The notes under the pieces are model-generated. The model worked only from the letters and a program-made list of their open reading frames with translations, had not been told where the DNA came from and searched no databases. Shown here one piece after another: positions 52,195-61,375 of a stretch of 64,000 bases of DNA. Origin of the DNA: Variovorax paradoxus (GTDB lineage: Bacteria > Pseudomonadota > Gammaproteobacteria > Burkholderiales > Burkholderiaceae_C); assembly GCF_902712855.1 (NCBI RefSeq), contig NZ_LR743507.1:4884001-4948000 (forward strand), given 5' to 3'. The position numbers and the translations under genes are program-made. The stretch's first letter is position 1; each line of letters opens with the position of its first letter.

Positions 52195-52683
52195 TCAGCC
52201 TGCGATGAAAGTCGGCCACACCTGGAACTGCAGCTTCAGCGCGACCACGAAGGCCAGGTAGCTGCCGAGCGCGAGGATGGTCGCGAGCGCGGTCACGCCC
52301 TTCCAGCCGAAGTTGTCCCCCGCCAGGCTGGCGATGAAGGTCAGCGCGTAGATCGCCACGATGAGGCCCATCGACGGCAGCCCGATGCTGGGCAGGCCGC
52401 CGAGCAGCACGCCGAACGTGAGGTTGGCGCCGATGATGAACACCAGCGGTTTCCATGCGATGCGCCCGATGGGCTCGCCGTCTTCCGTCTCGACGCTGAG
52501 CGCCTTGAGCGTGATCGCCACGCCCATGAGGGCAATGAGGACGCCCACGATCAGGGGAAAGTAGCCGGGCCCCATGCGGGCGCCGGAGCCGACGTTGTAG
52601 GTCGTGGCGCCCCATGCGAAGGCCACGCCGAAGGCGCTGAAAAGCACGCCCGAGCAGAAGTCTCTCTGACTCTTGATTCTCAC
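52195..52683 (-). CDS. tctB: Tripartite tricarboxylate transporter, small membrane subunit TctB
   Basis: A 162-residue membrane protein with four predicted helices (FSAFGVAFAWGATTYNVGSG, PLIVGVLIALMGVAIT and others), matching the TctB family that supports TctA. The ATG at 52683 is chosen because the first helix follows about 8 residues later. The gap to the upstream sensor gene contains a terminator, so tctBA probably has its own promoter. Confidence 0.88.
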   Translation of the reverse strand: MRIKSQRDFCSGVLFSAFGVAFAWGATTYNVGSGARMGPGYFPLIVGVLIALMGVAITLKALSVETEDGEPIGRIAWKPLVFIIGANLTFGVLLGGLPSIGLPSMGLIVAIYALTFIASLAGDNFGWKGVTALATILALGSYLAFVVALKLQFQVWPTFIAG

Positions 52684-52764
52684 CGTTGATGTCTCCTGGA
52701 ACTGCGTTGATTGGCACGGGTTGTGCGCCGAGCGATCCTAGGAATTCAAGGCTTTCCTGTGTAT

Positions 52765-52791
52765 GAACAAAACATTGCCGTTCGGCAATGT
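52765..52791 (-). terminator. Intrinsic terminator after the sensor kinase gene
   Basis: ACATTGCCG and CGGCAATGT form a perfect nine-base inverted repeat around a two-base centre; read on the minus strand it is followed by TTTTGTT. It lies about 20 bases after the sensor kinase stop and before tctB on the same strand, so it separates the regulatory pair from the transporter operon. Confidence 0.75.
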
Positions 52792-52811
52792 GGCGGGCGC
52801 GCGCGTGGCGC

Positions 52812-54200
52812 TCAGTCGTCCGCCGTCGGCAGGTCGATGCATGCGCGCAGGCCGGGGCGCGCGTCGCCGAACGCCAGCCGGCCGCCGTGCAGCGCGACCA
52901 CCGCCTTCACGCTCGCCAGCCCCAGGCCGTGGCCCGGCGTGCGGCGGTCGAGCCGGTGGAAGCGCACGCCGATGCGCTCGTACTCGGCCGGCGGAATGCC
53001 GGGCCCGTCGTCCTGCACGAAGAGCTGCGCGCGCCCGTCCACCGTGTGCGTGCCGATGCGCACCGTGGCGCCGGTGCGGCCGTTGGCGGCGTACTTCAGC
53101 GCGTTGTCGAGCAGGTTGGCCGCGGCGCCCGCGAGCAGGTCGCGGTCGCCCAGCGCCAGGGCCATGTCGGCCGGCTCGCGCAGCAGCGTGATGCCCTGCA
53201 TCTCGGCCACCGCCTCGTACAGTTCCGCCACGTCGTCGGCGATCACGTGCAGTGCTACCGGCGCGAACTGCTGCCGCCGCGCGCCGGCCTCGACCTCCGC
53301 GATCTGCAGCAACTTCTCGAACACCACGGCCAGTTCCTCGAGTTCGCGGATGGCGGTGGCCACGGCCTCGCGCTGCGGGTCGTCCGCCGCCAGGCCGGTT
53401 TCCGCCGAGCGCAGCCGCACCAGCACGCGCGTGAGCGGCGTGCGCAGGTTGTGCGCGATGGTGTTCGACACGTGCCGCACGCCGTCCATCAGCGACTGGA
53501 TGCGGTCGAGCATCGCGTTGATGTCGTGCTCCAGCAGGGCGAACTCGTCTTCCTGGCCCTGCTGGCCGGAGCGCGCCACGCGTTCCTGCAGCTCGCCCGC
53601 CGCGATGCGCGCGGCCGTGCGCCGCACCGCGCCCACGCTGCGTTCCAGCTCCTGCCGGAACACGAAGGTGCCGCCGATCAGCAGCAGCACCGCGACGATG
53701 CCCGCCGCCGCGCTGGCGCTGGCCACCAGCGATTCGATCGACTCCTGGTCGCGCAGGTCGTGGCCCACCACGAGCTGCCCGCCGTCGGGCAGCGGCCGCA
53801 TCACCAGGTAGGCGATGACGGTCTGCCCCGCGCGCACCACTCGCCGGTGGACGCCATCGCCCGCGTCGGGCGACTGCGACGGCACCTGGTCGAGATTGCC
53901 CGCGAGCTTGCGGCCCTCGCGGTCCGTCAGCAGGTAGATCTCGTTGTCGGAATTGCGGCCATCCGACAGCGCGTTGGCGATCTCTCCGGCCACGCCGTCG
54001 GCGCCGCGCGCGTCGTAGCGCACCATGAGCTGCTGCGTGCTCGCGGCCACCTGCCGCACCATGCGCTGCTGCAGCACACCCACCGTCTGCATGTAGACGA
54101 TGGCGAGCGCCGCGAGCATGGTGATGGCCACCAGCAGCCCGTAGTAGAAGGCGAGCCGGAAGCCGACCGAGCGCCAGAGCTGGCGCAGGGTGCGGATCAT
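52812..54200 (-). CDS. Sensor histidine kinase with HN variant H-box
   Basis: A 462-residue membrane sensor kinase: helix about 14-36, periplasmic region to about 158, a second helix about 160-182, a HAMP linker, HisKA with H250 in IAHNLRTPL, and HATPase (NLLDNALKYA; GHGLGLASVK). The residue after the His is Asn instead of the usual Asp or Glu. It overlaps the response regulator stop by four bases and ends before tctB. The signal is unknown; the nearby TTT transporter hints at a carboxylate but the two units are separated by a terminator. Confidence 0.9.
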   Translation of the reverse strand: MIRTLRQLWRSVGFRLAFYYGLLVAITMLAALAIVYMQTVGVLQQRMVRQVAASTQQLMVRYDARGADGVAGEIANALSDGRNSDNEIYLLTDREGRKLAGNLDQVPSQSPDAGDGVHRRVVRAGQTVIAYLVMRPLPDGGQLVVGHDLRDQESIESLVASASAAAGIVAVLLLIGGTFVFRQELERSVGAVRRTAARIAAGELQERVARSGQQGQEDEFALLEHDINAMLDRIQSLMDGVRHVSNTIAHNLRTPLTRVLVRLRSAETGLAADDPQREAVATAIRELEELAVVFEKLLQIAEVEAGARRQQFAPVALHVIADDVAELYEAVAEMQGITLLREPADMALALGDRDLLAGAAANLLDNALKYAANGRTGATVRIGTHTVDGRAQLFVQDDGPGIPPAEYERIGVRFHRLDRRTPGHGLGLASVKAVVALHGGRLAFGDARPGLRACIDLPTADD

Positions 54201-54898
54201 TGCGGCGGCGCCAGCGTGTAGCCCACGCCGCGCACGGTGTGGATCAGCGTGGGCGCGCCGCCGGCATCGAGCTTGCTGCGCAGGCGGCTGACCTGCACAT
54301 CGATCACGTTGGTCTGCGGGTCGAACTGGTAGTCCCACACGGCCTCGAGCAGCATCGTGCGCGTGACCACCTGCCCCGGATGCATCATGAGGTAGGCCAG
54401 CAGCCGGAACTCGCGCGGCTGCAGCGCGATGGGCCGGCCGCCGCGCTCGACCTGCCGGCGCGCGAGGTCGAGCGTGAGGTCGGCCACCTGCAGCGTGCGG
54501 ATCTCGGGGCCGGTGCGCGAACGGCGCACCAGCGCCTCGGCGCGCGCCGCCAGTTCGGAGAAGGCGAAGGGCTTGGCCAGGTAGTCGTCGCCGCCGGCCT
54601 TGAGGCCGCGCACGCGCTCGTCGAGCGCGCTCAGCGCGCTGAGCACCAGCACCGGCGTCTTCCTTCCGAGCGCGCGCATCGTCGAGAGGATCGACAGGCC
54701 GTCGACCTCGTTGGGCAGCATGCGGTCGAGGATGACCAGGTCCCATGTCTCGCCCGTCGCGCGCGCGAGTGCGTCGGCACCGTCGCGGCTGATCACGGCC
54801 ACATGGCCGAGCGCGCGGAAGCCGTCCGCGATGTAGCGCGCGTTGTCGGCGTCGTCCTCGACGATGAGGCAGCGCCAGATGGCGGTGGGACCTAGCAC
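54197..54898 (-). CDS. OmpR-family response regulator
   Basis: A 233-residue regulator with receiver (CLIVEDD; phospho-acceptor Asp in LVILDRMLP; Lys in LAKPF) and a winged-helix C-terminal domain (LQPREFRLLAYLMMHPGQVVTR; HTVRGVGYTL). The start is unclear: no ATG lies near the receiver, and GTG at 54896-54898 is the nearest start codon before IWRCLIVEDD. A longer opening to 55072 has no family match. Its stop overlaps the sensor kinase ATG. Confidence 0.87.
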   Translation of the reverse strand: MLGPTAIWRCLIVEDDADNARYIADGFRALGHVAVISRDGADALARATGETWDLVILDRMLPNEVDGLSILSTMRALGRKTPVLVLSALSALDERVRGLKAGGDDYLAKPFAFSELAARAEALVRRSRTGPEIRTLQVADLTLDLARRQVERGGRPIALQPREFRLLAYLMMHPGQVVTRTMLLEAVWDYQFDPQTNVIDVQVSRLRSKLDAGGAPTLIHTVRGVGYTLAPPQ

Positions 54899-55114
54899 TT
54901 CGGTGCCACACCCGCGCGAGGGGTGCACTGGGCCGCGAAGCGGGCCGGGAACGAAGAAGGCGATTCGGCGAAGGACTGCGTGCTGGAGCTCATGGCGAAG
55001 GAGTCTGGCGGCCGCCACCCGTCCGGGCGCCGCCGCCGGCCATCCTAGCCGCGATTGGAACAGGAGGGGCACGGCCGCTTCATTACCGTTTGTCCATGTT
55101 CGGCCCGTGGCGGG

Positions 55115-55735
55115 TTAGAGCGTGTTCACGCCCCAGGCCTGCAGCGGCAGTCGCAGCGTGAGGCCGAGCACGCCGCCCGCATGGGGCGCGGAATAGATGC
55201 GCCCGCCGTGATGGCTCGCGATGCGCTCGCAGGCGCGCGCGGCACCCGCCGCCGCGGCGTGCGTGCCGTCGAAGAACTTCGCGAGCGCCGGCCGTGCATC
55301 GTCGGCCTCGAGGTCGCGCCAGTGGATCACCGCCTGCGCGCCCTGCACCCGCGCGGACACCTGCAGCGTGGCGCCGGCGCGCATCACGCTCGCCGCGTAG
55401 GCCGTGACCTTGGCGAGCAGTTCGCGCAGTTCGGCTTCGATCCCGAGCACGGGCACGGCGTCCGGCGGCAGCTGGACGTCCAGTCGAATGGCCTGGCATC
55501 CAGCGCCGCCCGCGGCGGCGTCGAGCAGCGGGCGAAGGTCCTGCACGCGGCTGGCGTCCTGGCGCCGACGCACATCGTTCCTGGCCTGCTCGGCGAGTTC
55601 GCGGGCCTTGGCGCCTTGCCGGGCACCGGCAACGAACAGCGCCCCCATCAGGAAGAGCACGCCGCCCAGGCCGAGAAGCACCACGCTCGCGATGACCGCG
55701 CCGAGATTGCCGGACTGCAGCTGTGCCGAAGCCAT
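55115..55735 (-). CDS. Membrane-anchored protein with a degenerate kinase-type ATPase domain
   Basis: A 206-residue protein: one N-terminal helix (about 11-36), a short charged linker, then a region whose end (SHHGGRIYSAPHAGGVLGLTLRLPL) resembles the last part of a HATPase_c domain, with a weak N-box-like ELLAKVTAYAASVM. No HisKA phospho-acceptor His is seen. It may be a reduced sensor or a regulator of another kinase. The ATG overlaps the stop of the upstream lipoprotein gene by one base. Family not firmly recognised. Confidence 0.6.
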   Translation of the reverse strand: MASAQLQSGNLGAVIASVVLLGLGGVLFLMGALFVAGARQGAKARELAEQARNDVRRRQDASRVQDLRPLLDAAAGGAGCQAIRLDVQLPPDAVPVLGIEAELRELLAKVTAYAASVMRAGATLQVSARVQGAQAVIHWRDLEADDARPALAKFFDGTHAAAAGAARACERIASHHGGRIYSAPHAGGVLGLTLRLPLQAWGVNTL

Positions 55736-55965
55736 CAGCGCGCCCCCGGCGCCTGCGCGTCGGGTTCGCCCGGCGTGCAGCGTGCGTCGCACATCTCGCG
55801 CGCGGGCGGTGGCCTGCGTGCGTCGCCGAAGGGCATCGGACCGCCTTCGGCGCGGAAGCCATGCGGCGGCGGGCGGTGGAACATCGGTGGCGGCGGGGGC
55901 AGCATGATGCAACCCGTGAGACCGGCAGCCGCGAGGGCGCCGGCGAAGAGCCTGATTCGGTTCAT
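55735..55965 (-). CDS. Small Pro-rich lipoprotein
   Basis: A 76-residue predicted lipoprotein with lipobox LTGC (Cys19) after a short signal, then a Pro-rich mature part (LPPPPPMFHRPPPHG). No family is recognised. The stop overlaps the start of the degenerate kinase-like gene (TGATG), so the two are coupled and may form an outer- or inner-membrane sensory pair. A longer in-frame opening to 56073 lacks a reason to be preferred. Confidence 0.6.
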   Translation of the reverse strand: MNRIRLFAGALAAAGLTGCIMLPPPPPMFHRPPPHGFRAEGGPMPFGDARRPPPAREMCDARCTPGEPDAQAPGAR

Positions 55966-55999
55966 TGACAACTCACTGCTGGAAGAAGGAGGCCGCGCG

Positions 56000-56057
56000 G
56001 GAAGCGACGCGGCGGGCAAAGGGCGTGCGCCCTTTGCGCTTGCGACGCATCGCTTCC
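56000..56057 (-). terminator. Nested hairpin after the porin gene
   Basis: Arms GCAAAGGGCG and CGCCCTTTGC (56016-56025 and 56028-56037) form a perfect 10-base inverted repeat, enclosed by GGAAGCGA and TCGCTTCC (56000-56007 and 56050-56057). It lies between the porin stop and the lipoprotein start on the minus strand. There is no T-run, so it may stabilise the porin message or terminate it with help. Confidence 0.5.
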
Positions 56058-56076
56058 GCGCGATGCGGACCACGCG

Positions 56077-57234
56077 TCAGAACGCGTGGCGGATGCCGAA
56101 GTCGTAGCCGGTGGAGGAGCGCGGCACGCCGCTGAAGCCCACCACCGCGCTGCCGTAGCCCGCCGTGCTGGCCGACACCAGGCTGCCCGTGTAGTTGGCG
56201 TCGTTGCGGTTGTTCACCCGCGCCACCGTGGCGTACAACGCCGTGCGCCTGGACAGGTTGTGCACGTAGCCGATGGCCAGCTTCTGCGCGCGCGGGTCCT
56301 CGCCCGTGATGCCGGCCGCGCCTTCGTTGTAGCGCACCACCGAGTACGACGCGCGGATCAGGCCCGCACCCACCGGCACGGTCGCACCGATCAGGTAGCC
56401 GTCGTAGCTGTCGTGCGTGTTCGCCAGCGCGGTGTCGAACTTGTTCTTCACGTTCGAGAGCTCACCGAACAGCTTCACCGGACCGAAGTCGTACGACGCG
56501 CCGAGGTTGACGGTCTGCACCTTGCGCTCCAGCGCGGCGGTGTCCACCGCGACGTTCTGGCCCACGGCCAGCGCGACGTCCAGCGGGCCGTTGGCATAGC
56601 CGAAGCGTCCGCCGACGTAGCGCCCGGCGCTGCTGCTCGTGGCCGCGGTGGTGGTGGTCGCGTCCGTGCTGGTGTTCTCGTGGAAGCTGTACTGCAGCTG
56701 CCCGTAGAAGCCGCCCAGGTTCGGCGGCAGGAAGTAGCCCACCATGTTGCTCGCGCGCACGTAGTTGGCGTTGTTGATGGTGGTGTTGCCGCCCACCGTG
56801 CTGATCAGGTTGGTGCCCGAGCCGTTGGTGCCGAACGGGTCGAACACGGTGTCGTTCCAGAACGTGGCGGTGTAGTCGCGGCCCAGGCGCAGCTCGCCGA
56901 AGCCACCCGACAGGCTCACGGTGGAGCGCCGGTTGAAGGTGCTCACGCCGGTGGCGCCGTCGTCGTTGGTGATGGGCGCTTCGAGCCAGAAGCTCGCGGC
57001 CAGGCCGCCTCCGAGGTCCTCGGTGCCGCGAAAGCCCAGGCGGCTGGAGTTGTAGCCGGAGTTGCCCAGGCTTGTCTTGCTTTGCTTGACCGACGCGCCC
57101 GTGATCGCATCGCGTGCGGTGGCCGACTGGTAGGTCACGCCGGCGTCGACGACACCGAACAGCGTGACGGACGATTGGGCAGAGGCCAGCCCGCAGACGG
57201 CCAGGACAGCGAATGCCGTGAGGGTTTTCTTCAT
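56077..57234 (-). CDS. Gram-negative porin (porin_4 / OmpC-like)
   Basis: A 385-residue outer-membrane porin of the trimeric 16-strand type common in Burkholderiales. It has a signal peptide (MKKTLTAFAVLAVCGLASAQ), the first strand SSVTLFGVVDAGV, the SRLGFRGTEDLGGGLAASF segment and a C-terminal aromatic strand ending FGIRHAF, which directs BAM-mediated insertion. The substrate range is general or unknown. Confidence 0.95.
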   Translation of the reverse strand: MKKTLTAFAVLAVCGLASAQSSVTLFGVVDAGVTYQSATARDAITGASVKQSKTSLGNSGYNSSRLGFRGTEDLGGGLAASFWLEAPITNDDGATGVSTFNRRSTVSLSGGFGELRLGRDYTATFWNDTVFDPFGTNGSGTNLISTVGGNTTINNANYVRASNMVGYFLPPNLGGFYGQLQYSFHENTSTDATTTTAATSSSAGRYVGGRFGYANGPLDVALAVGQNVAVDTAALERKVQTVNLGASYDFGPVKLFGELSNVKNKFDTALANTHDSYDGYLIGATVPVGAGLIRASYSVVRYNEGAAGITGEDPRAQKLAIGYVHNLSRRTALYATVARVNNRNDANYTGSLVSASTAGYGSAVVGFSGVPRSSTGYDFGIRHAF

Positions 57235-57465
57235 TCAGGTTTCTCCGGTTCCGGCGGCCCGCCATCGAGCAGCCGGCACGCATGGTCCCGTCCAAATTCG
57301 GAGGAATCTTGTGAATGCCGCGTCTTTGCACGGAATGTTGCTTGCGGGCACGCTGCTCGCGCATGCCGGCACATGCCCGCACGCGCCCCGCGCGACTGGC
57401 GGACACATCTCGTACGAAAAGTCTCCCAAAAGCCGCGCGATGCTCGGCGGCCGAAGGAGTCACAC

Positions 57466-58143
57466 ATGACCATTGCATTGCAAGGCGGCATCGCCTCGTC
57501 GCTGGGCGCGCAGCAGCTCGCCAGCGCTTTCAGCCCGGCCTTTTCGCACCTGCGGATTCTTCGCAACCTCGTCATTCCGATGCCCGAGGGGCATGCGGTG
57601 CGCACCGCGCGCATAGACGCGGTGCTGGTGTGCGAGACCGGCGTCTACCTGTTCGAGATCAAGGCGTGGCGCAACGCCTTCGTCTACCGCAAGAAGTCGG
57701 ACCAGTCGCCGCCGCGCTGGTTCCTGCGGCTCAACGGCTGCCAGAACGCGCGCGAGGTGAAGGACCCCGCTTGGCAGGGCGGCCGCAAGACGGCGCAGCT
57801 GCGCGGCCTGCTGCCCGACGACCTGCGGCTGCAGTACTTCGTCCTGCTGCCGTGCGAGGGCATCGAGCTCGAAGGCGTGATGCCGGCGGCCGTCATCACG
57901 CAGCAGGACCTGCCCTACATCGCACGGCTGGTGCGCAACAACGGCCGCACCGCGCGCACCTACCGGCTGCTCGACGCGCAGGCCATCGACCGCACCGTGG
58001 AGCGGCTGCTCGAGATCCAGGGCGACCTGTCGCTCGAGGACCACCTGCAGAACTGCCGCGAGCGAAGCGGCTTCGCAGCATCATCGGCCAGCACCGGCAC
58101 GCCTTCGCGCTGGACAGGCGCAAACGCCATGGGGTTGCAGTAA
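57466..58143 (+). CDS. NERD-domain protein (nuclease-related)
   Basis: A 225-residue protein whose first half matches the NERD domain. Restriction-endonuclease-like residues are visible as D51 in RIDAVLV and E64-x-K66 in LFEIKAW, consistent with a metal-dependent nuclease fold. The C-terminal tail is low in complexity and ends GANAMGLQ. A GAAGGAG ribosome-binding site at 57453-57459 fixes the ATG. It is divergent from the porin gene and followed by the BamA paralogue. Substrate unknown. Confidence 0.83.
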   Translation: MTIALQGGIASSLGAQQLASAFSPAFSHLRILRNLVIPMPEGHAVRTARIDAVLVCETGVYLFEIKAWRNAFVYRKKSDQSPPRWFLRLNGCQNAREVKDPAWQGGRKTAQLRGLLPDDLRLQYFVLLPCEGIELEGVMPAAVITQQDLPYIARLVRNNGRTARTYRLLDAQAIDRTVERLLEIQGDLSLEDHLQNCRERSGFAASSASTGTPSRWTGANAMGLQ

Positions 58144-58219
58144 CGTAAAGACACGCTACAGCCCCGCCGATGCCGGGGAAGTCCCACATTTCTCCGACAT
58201 TGGCAATGACCATGCGGCG

Positions 58220-60622
58220 ATGCATCTGACGAAGTCCCTCGCAGCAGCCGCAGCGCTGCTTGCCTCGCTGGCCTCCATTCCCGCCTGGGCCACCGATCCC
58301 TTCACCGTGAAGGACATCCGCCTCGAAGGCCTGCAGCGCGTCGAGCCCGGCACCGTTTTCGCCACCATCGGCCTGAAGCCCGGCGACACCTACAGCGACG
58401 AGCGCGGCAGCAACGCGATCCGCGAACTGTTCAAGCTCGGGCTGTTCAAGGACGTGCGCATCGACGTGAACGGCAACGTGCTCGTGGTGGCGGTGCAGGA
58501 GCGCCCCACCGTCGCCGACGTCGACTTCGTCGGCGCCAAGGAGTTCGACAAGGCCGCATTGCAGAAGGCGCTGCGCGAGATCGGCCTGGCCGACGGACAG
58601 GCCTACGACAAGGCACTGGCCGACCGCGCCGAACAGGAACTCAAGCGGCAGTACATCGGCCGCAGCCTCTACAACGCCCAGGTGGTCACCACCGTCACGC
58701 CGCTGGAGAACAACCGCGTGAACCTGACCTTCACCGTGACCGAGGGCGAACCCGCGCGCATCAAGGAAGTGCACGTGGTCGGCAACAAGGCCTTCAGCGA
58801 GAGCACGCTGCTCGACCTGTTCGACCAGGACAGCGGCGGCTGGCTGGCCTGGTACACCAAGTCGAACCAGTACTCGCGCACCAGGTTCAACGGCGACCTG
58901 GAGACGCTGCGCTCCTACTACATCACGCGCGGCTACCTGGAGTTCCGCATCGACTCGACGCAGGTGGCCATCTCTCCCGACCGGCAGACGCTGACGCTCA
59001 CCATCAACATCTCCGAAGGCGAGAAGTTCGTGGTGGCCGGCGTGAAGCTCGCGGGCGACTACATGGGCCGCGACGACGAGTTCAGGACGCTGGTCACCAT
59101 CCGCCCCGGCGCGCCCTACAACGGCGAGGCGGTGGCGGCCACCACCAAGGCCTTCACCGACTACTTCGGCACCTTCGGCTACGCCTTCGCGCGCGTGAAG
59201 GCAGAGCCCGAGATCGACCGCCTCAACAACCGCGTCACCCTGGTGCTCAAGGCCGAGGCCTCGCGGCGCGCCTACGTGCGGCGCATCGACATCGGCGGCA
59301 ACGCCAGGACGCGCGACGAGGTGATCCGCCGCGAGTTCCGCCAGTACGAAGGCGCCTGGTACGACGGCAACAAGATCCGCGCGTCGCGCGACCGCATCGA
59401 CCGGCTGGGTTTCTTCACCGACGTGAACGTCGACACCGTCGACGTGCCCGGCTCGCCCGACCAGGTCGACCTGGCGGTGAACGTGACCGAGAAGCCGACC
59501 GGCTCGCTGCAGCTGGGCGCGGGCTACTCGTCCACCGACAAGGTGTCGCTGAGCTTCGGCATCACGCAGGAGAACGTGTTCGGCACCGGCAACTACCTGG
59601 GGCTGAACGTGAACACCAGCTCGTACAACCGCACCATCTCGCTCACCGCCACCGACCCGTACTTCACCAGGGACGGCATCTCGCGCACGCTGAACGTGTT
59701 CCACACCACCACGCGGCCCTACTACGAGGCCGACGGCAACTACAAGCTCGCGAGCGACGGCGGGTCGGTGCGCTTCGGCTTCCCGGTGGGCGAGCAGGAC
59801 ACGGTGTACCTGGGCATCGGCGTGGAGCGCTATTCGTTCACGCCCGGCACCAACGGCACCTACACCCTGGTCGACGGCTCGTACGTGTACACGGCCACGC
59901 CGCAGGCCTACCTCGAATACTTCAAGTGCACGGGCACGGTGCCGAGCGTGAGCTGCGCCAACTCGAGCATCGTGGGCATCCCGGCCACCCTGGGCTGGTC
60001 GCGCGACGACCGCGACAGCGCGCTGGTGCCCACGCGCGGCGTGCTGCAGAGCGCCAACCTCGAGGTGGGCGTGGGCAGCGAACTGCGCTACATGAAGTCG
60101 AATTACCAGTACCAGCAGTACTTTCCGCTGTCCAAGCAGTACACGCTGGCCGTCAACGGCCAGCTCGGCTATGCGCGGGCGCTGGGCAACAGCACGTACC
60201 CGATCTTCAAGAACTTCTATGCGGGCGGCCTGGGTTCGATCCGCGGCTTCGAGCAGAACTCGCTGGGCCCGACCGACGCGGTGACGGGCGGCGCGCTCGG
60301 CGGCACGCGCAAGGCGATCTTCAACATGGAGTTCAGCACGCCCTTTCCCGGCGCGGGCAACGACAAGACGCTGCGCATGTACACCTTCCTGGACGCCGGT
60401 AACGTGTTCACCGACCGCACGGCCAGCATGACCGACGCGCAGTGGAAGGCGCAGAACAGGCTGCGCGCGTCGGCCGGCATCGGCATCAGCTGGATCTCGC
60501 CGCTCGGGCCGCTGCGGCTGGCGTATGCGGTGCCGCTGCTCTACCAGAAGGAGGACACGGCCAACAGCATCGCGGCCGACCGCACGCAGCGCTTCCAGTT
60601 CCAGATCGGAACGTCTTTCTGA
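58220..60622 (+). CDS. BamA-family outer-membrane assembly protein (paralogue)
   Basis: An 800-residue Omp85 protein: signal peptide (ending about residue 25, AWATDPF), five POTRA repeats (about 27-425; FTVKDIRLEGLQRVEPGTVF opens the first) and a C-terminal 16-strand barrel with GLGSIRGFEQNSLGP, which holds the conserved VRGF-type lid-lock motif. The usual bamA lies between rseP and skp/lpxD; this copy stands alone between a NERD gene and a response regulator. It is therefore probably a second, specialised or back-up BamA. That the main copy exists elsewhere is inferred. Confidence 0.9.
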   Translation: MHLTKSLAAAAALLASLASIPAWATDPFTVKDIRLEGLQRVEPGTVFATIGLKPGDTYSDERGSNAIRELFKLGLFKDVRIDVNGNVLVVAVQERPTVADVDFVGAKEFDKAALQKALREIGLADGQAYDKALADRAEQELKRQYIGRSLYNAQVVTTVTPLENNRVNLTFTVTEGEPARIKEVHVVGNKAFSESTLLDLFDQDSGGWLAWYTKSNQYSRTRFNGDLETLRSYYITRGYLEFRIDSTQVAISPDRQTLTLTINISEGEKFVVAGVKLAGDYMGRDDEFRTLVTIRPGAPYNGEAVAATTKAFTDYFGTFGYAFARVKAEPEIDRLNNRVTLVLKAEASRRAYVRRIDIGGNARTRDEVIRREFRQYEGAWYDGNKIRASRDRIDRLGFFTDVNVDTVDVPGSPDQVDLAVNVTEKPTGSLQLGAGYSSTDKVSLSFGITQENVFGTGNYLGLNVNTSSYNRTISLTATDPYFTRDGISRTLNVFHTTTRPYYEADGNYKLASDGGSVRFGFPVGEQDTVYLGIGVERYSFTPGTNGTYTLVDGSYVYTATPQAYLEYFKCTGTVPSVSCANSSIVGIPATLGWSRDDRDSALVPTRGVLQSANLEVGVGSELRYMKSNYQYQQYFPLSKQYTLAVNGQLGYARALGNSTYPIFKNFYAGGLGSIRGFEQNSLGPTDAVTGGALGGTRKAIFNMEFSTPFPGAGNDKTLRMYTFLDAGNVFTDRTASMTDAQWKAQNRLRASAGIGISWISPLGPLRLAYAVPLLYQKEDTANSIAADRTQRFQFQIGTSF

Positions 60623-60639
60623 CCGCAGGGAGCACAGCC

Positions 60640-61362
<723 letters not shown>

Positions 61363-61375
61363 GCGGGGCGCCGCC

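Noticed and set aside
52812..54898. TctD/TctE regulators of the neighbouring tct transporter
   Set aside because: The pair is on the same strand but separated from tctB by an intrinsic terminator, and I see no sequence feature tying it to TctDE; the link is left open.
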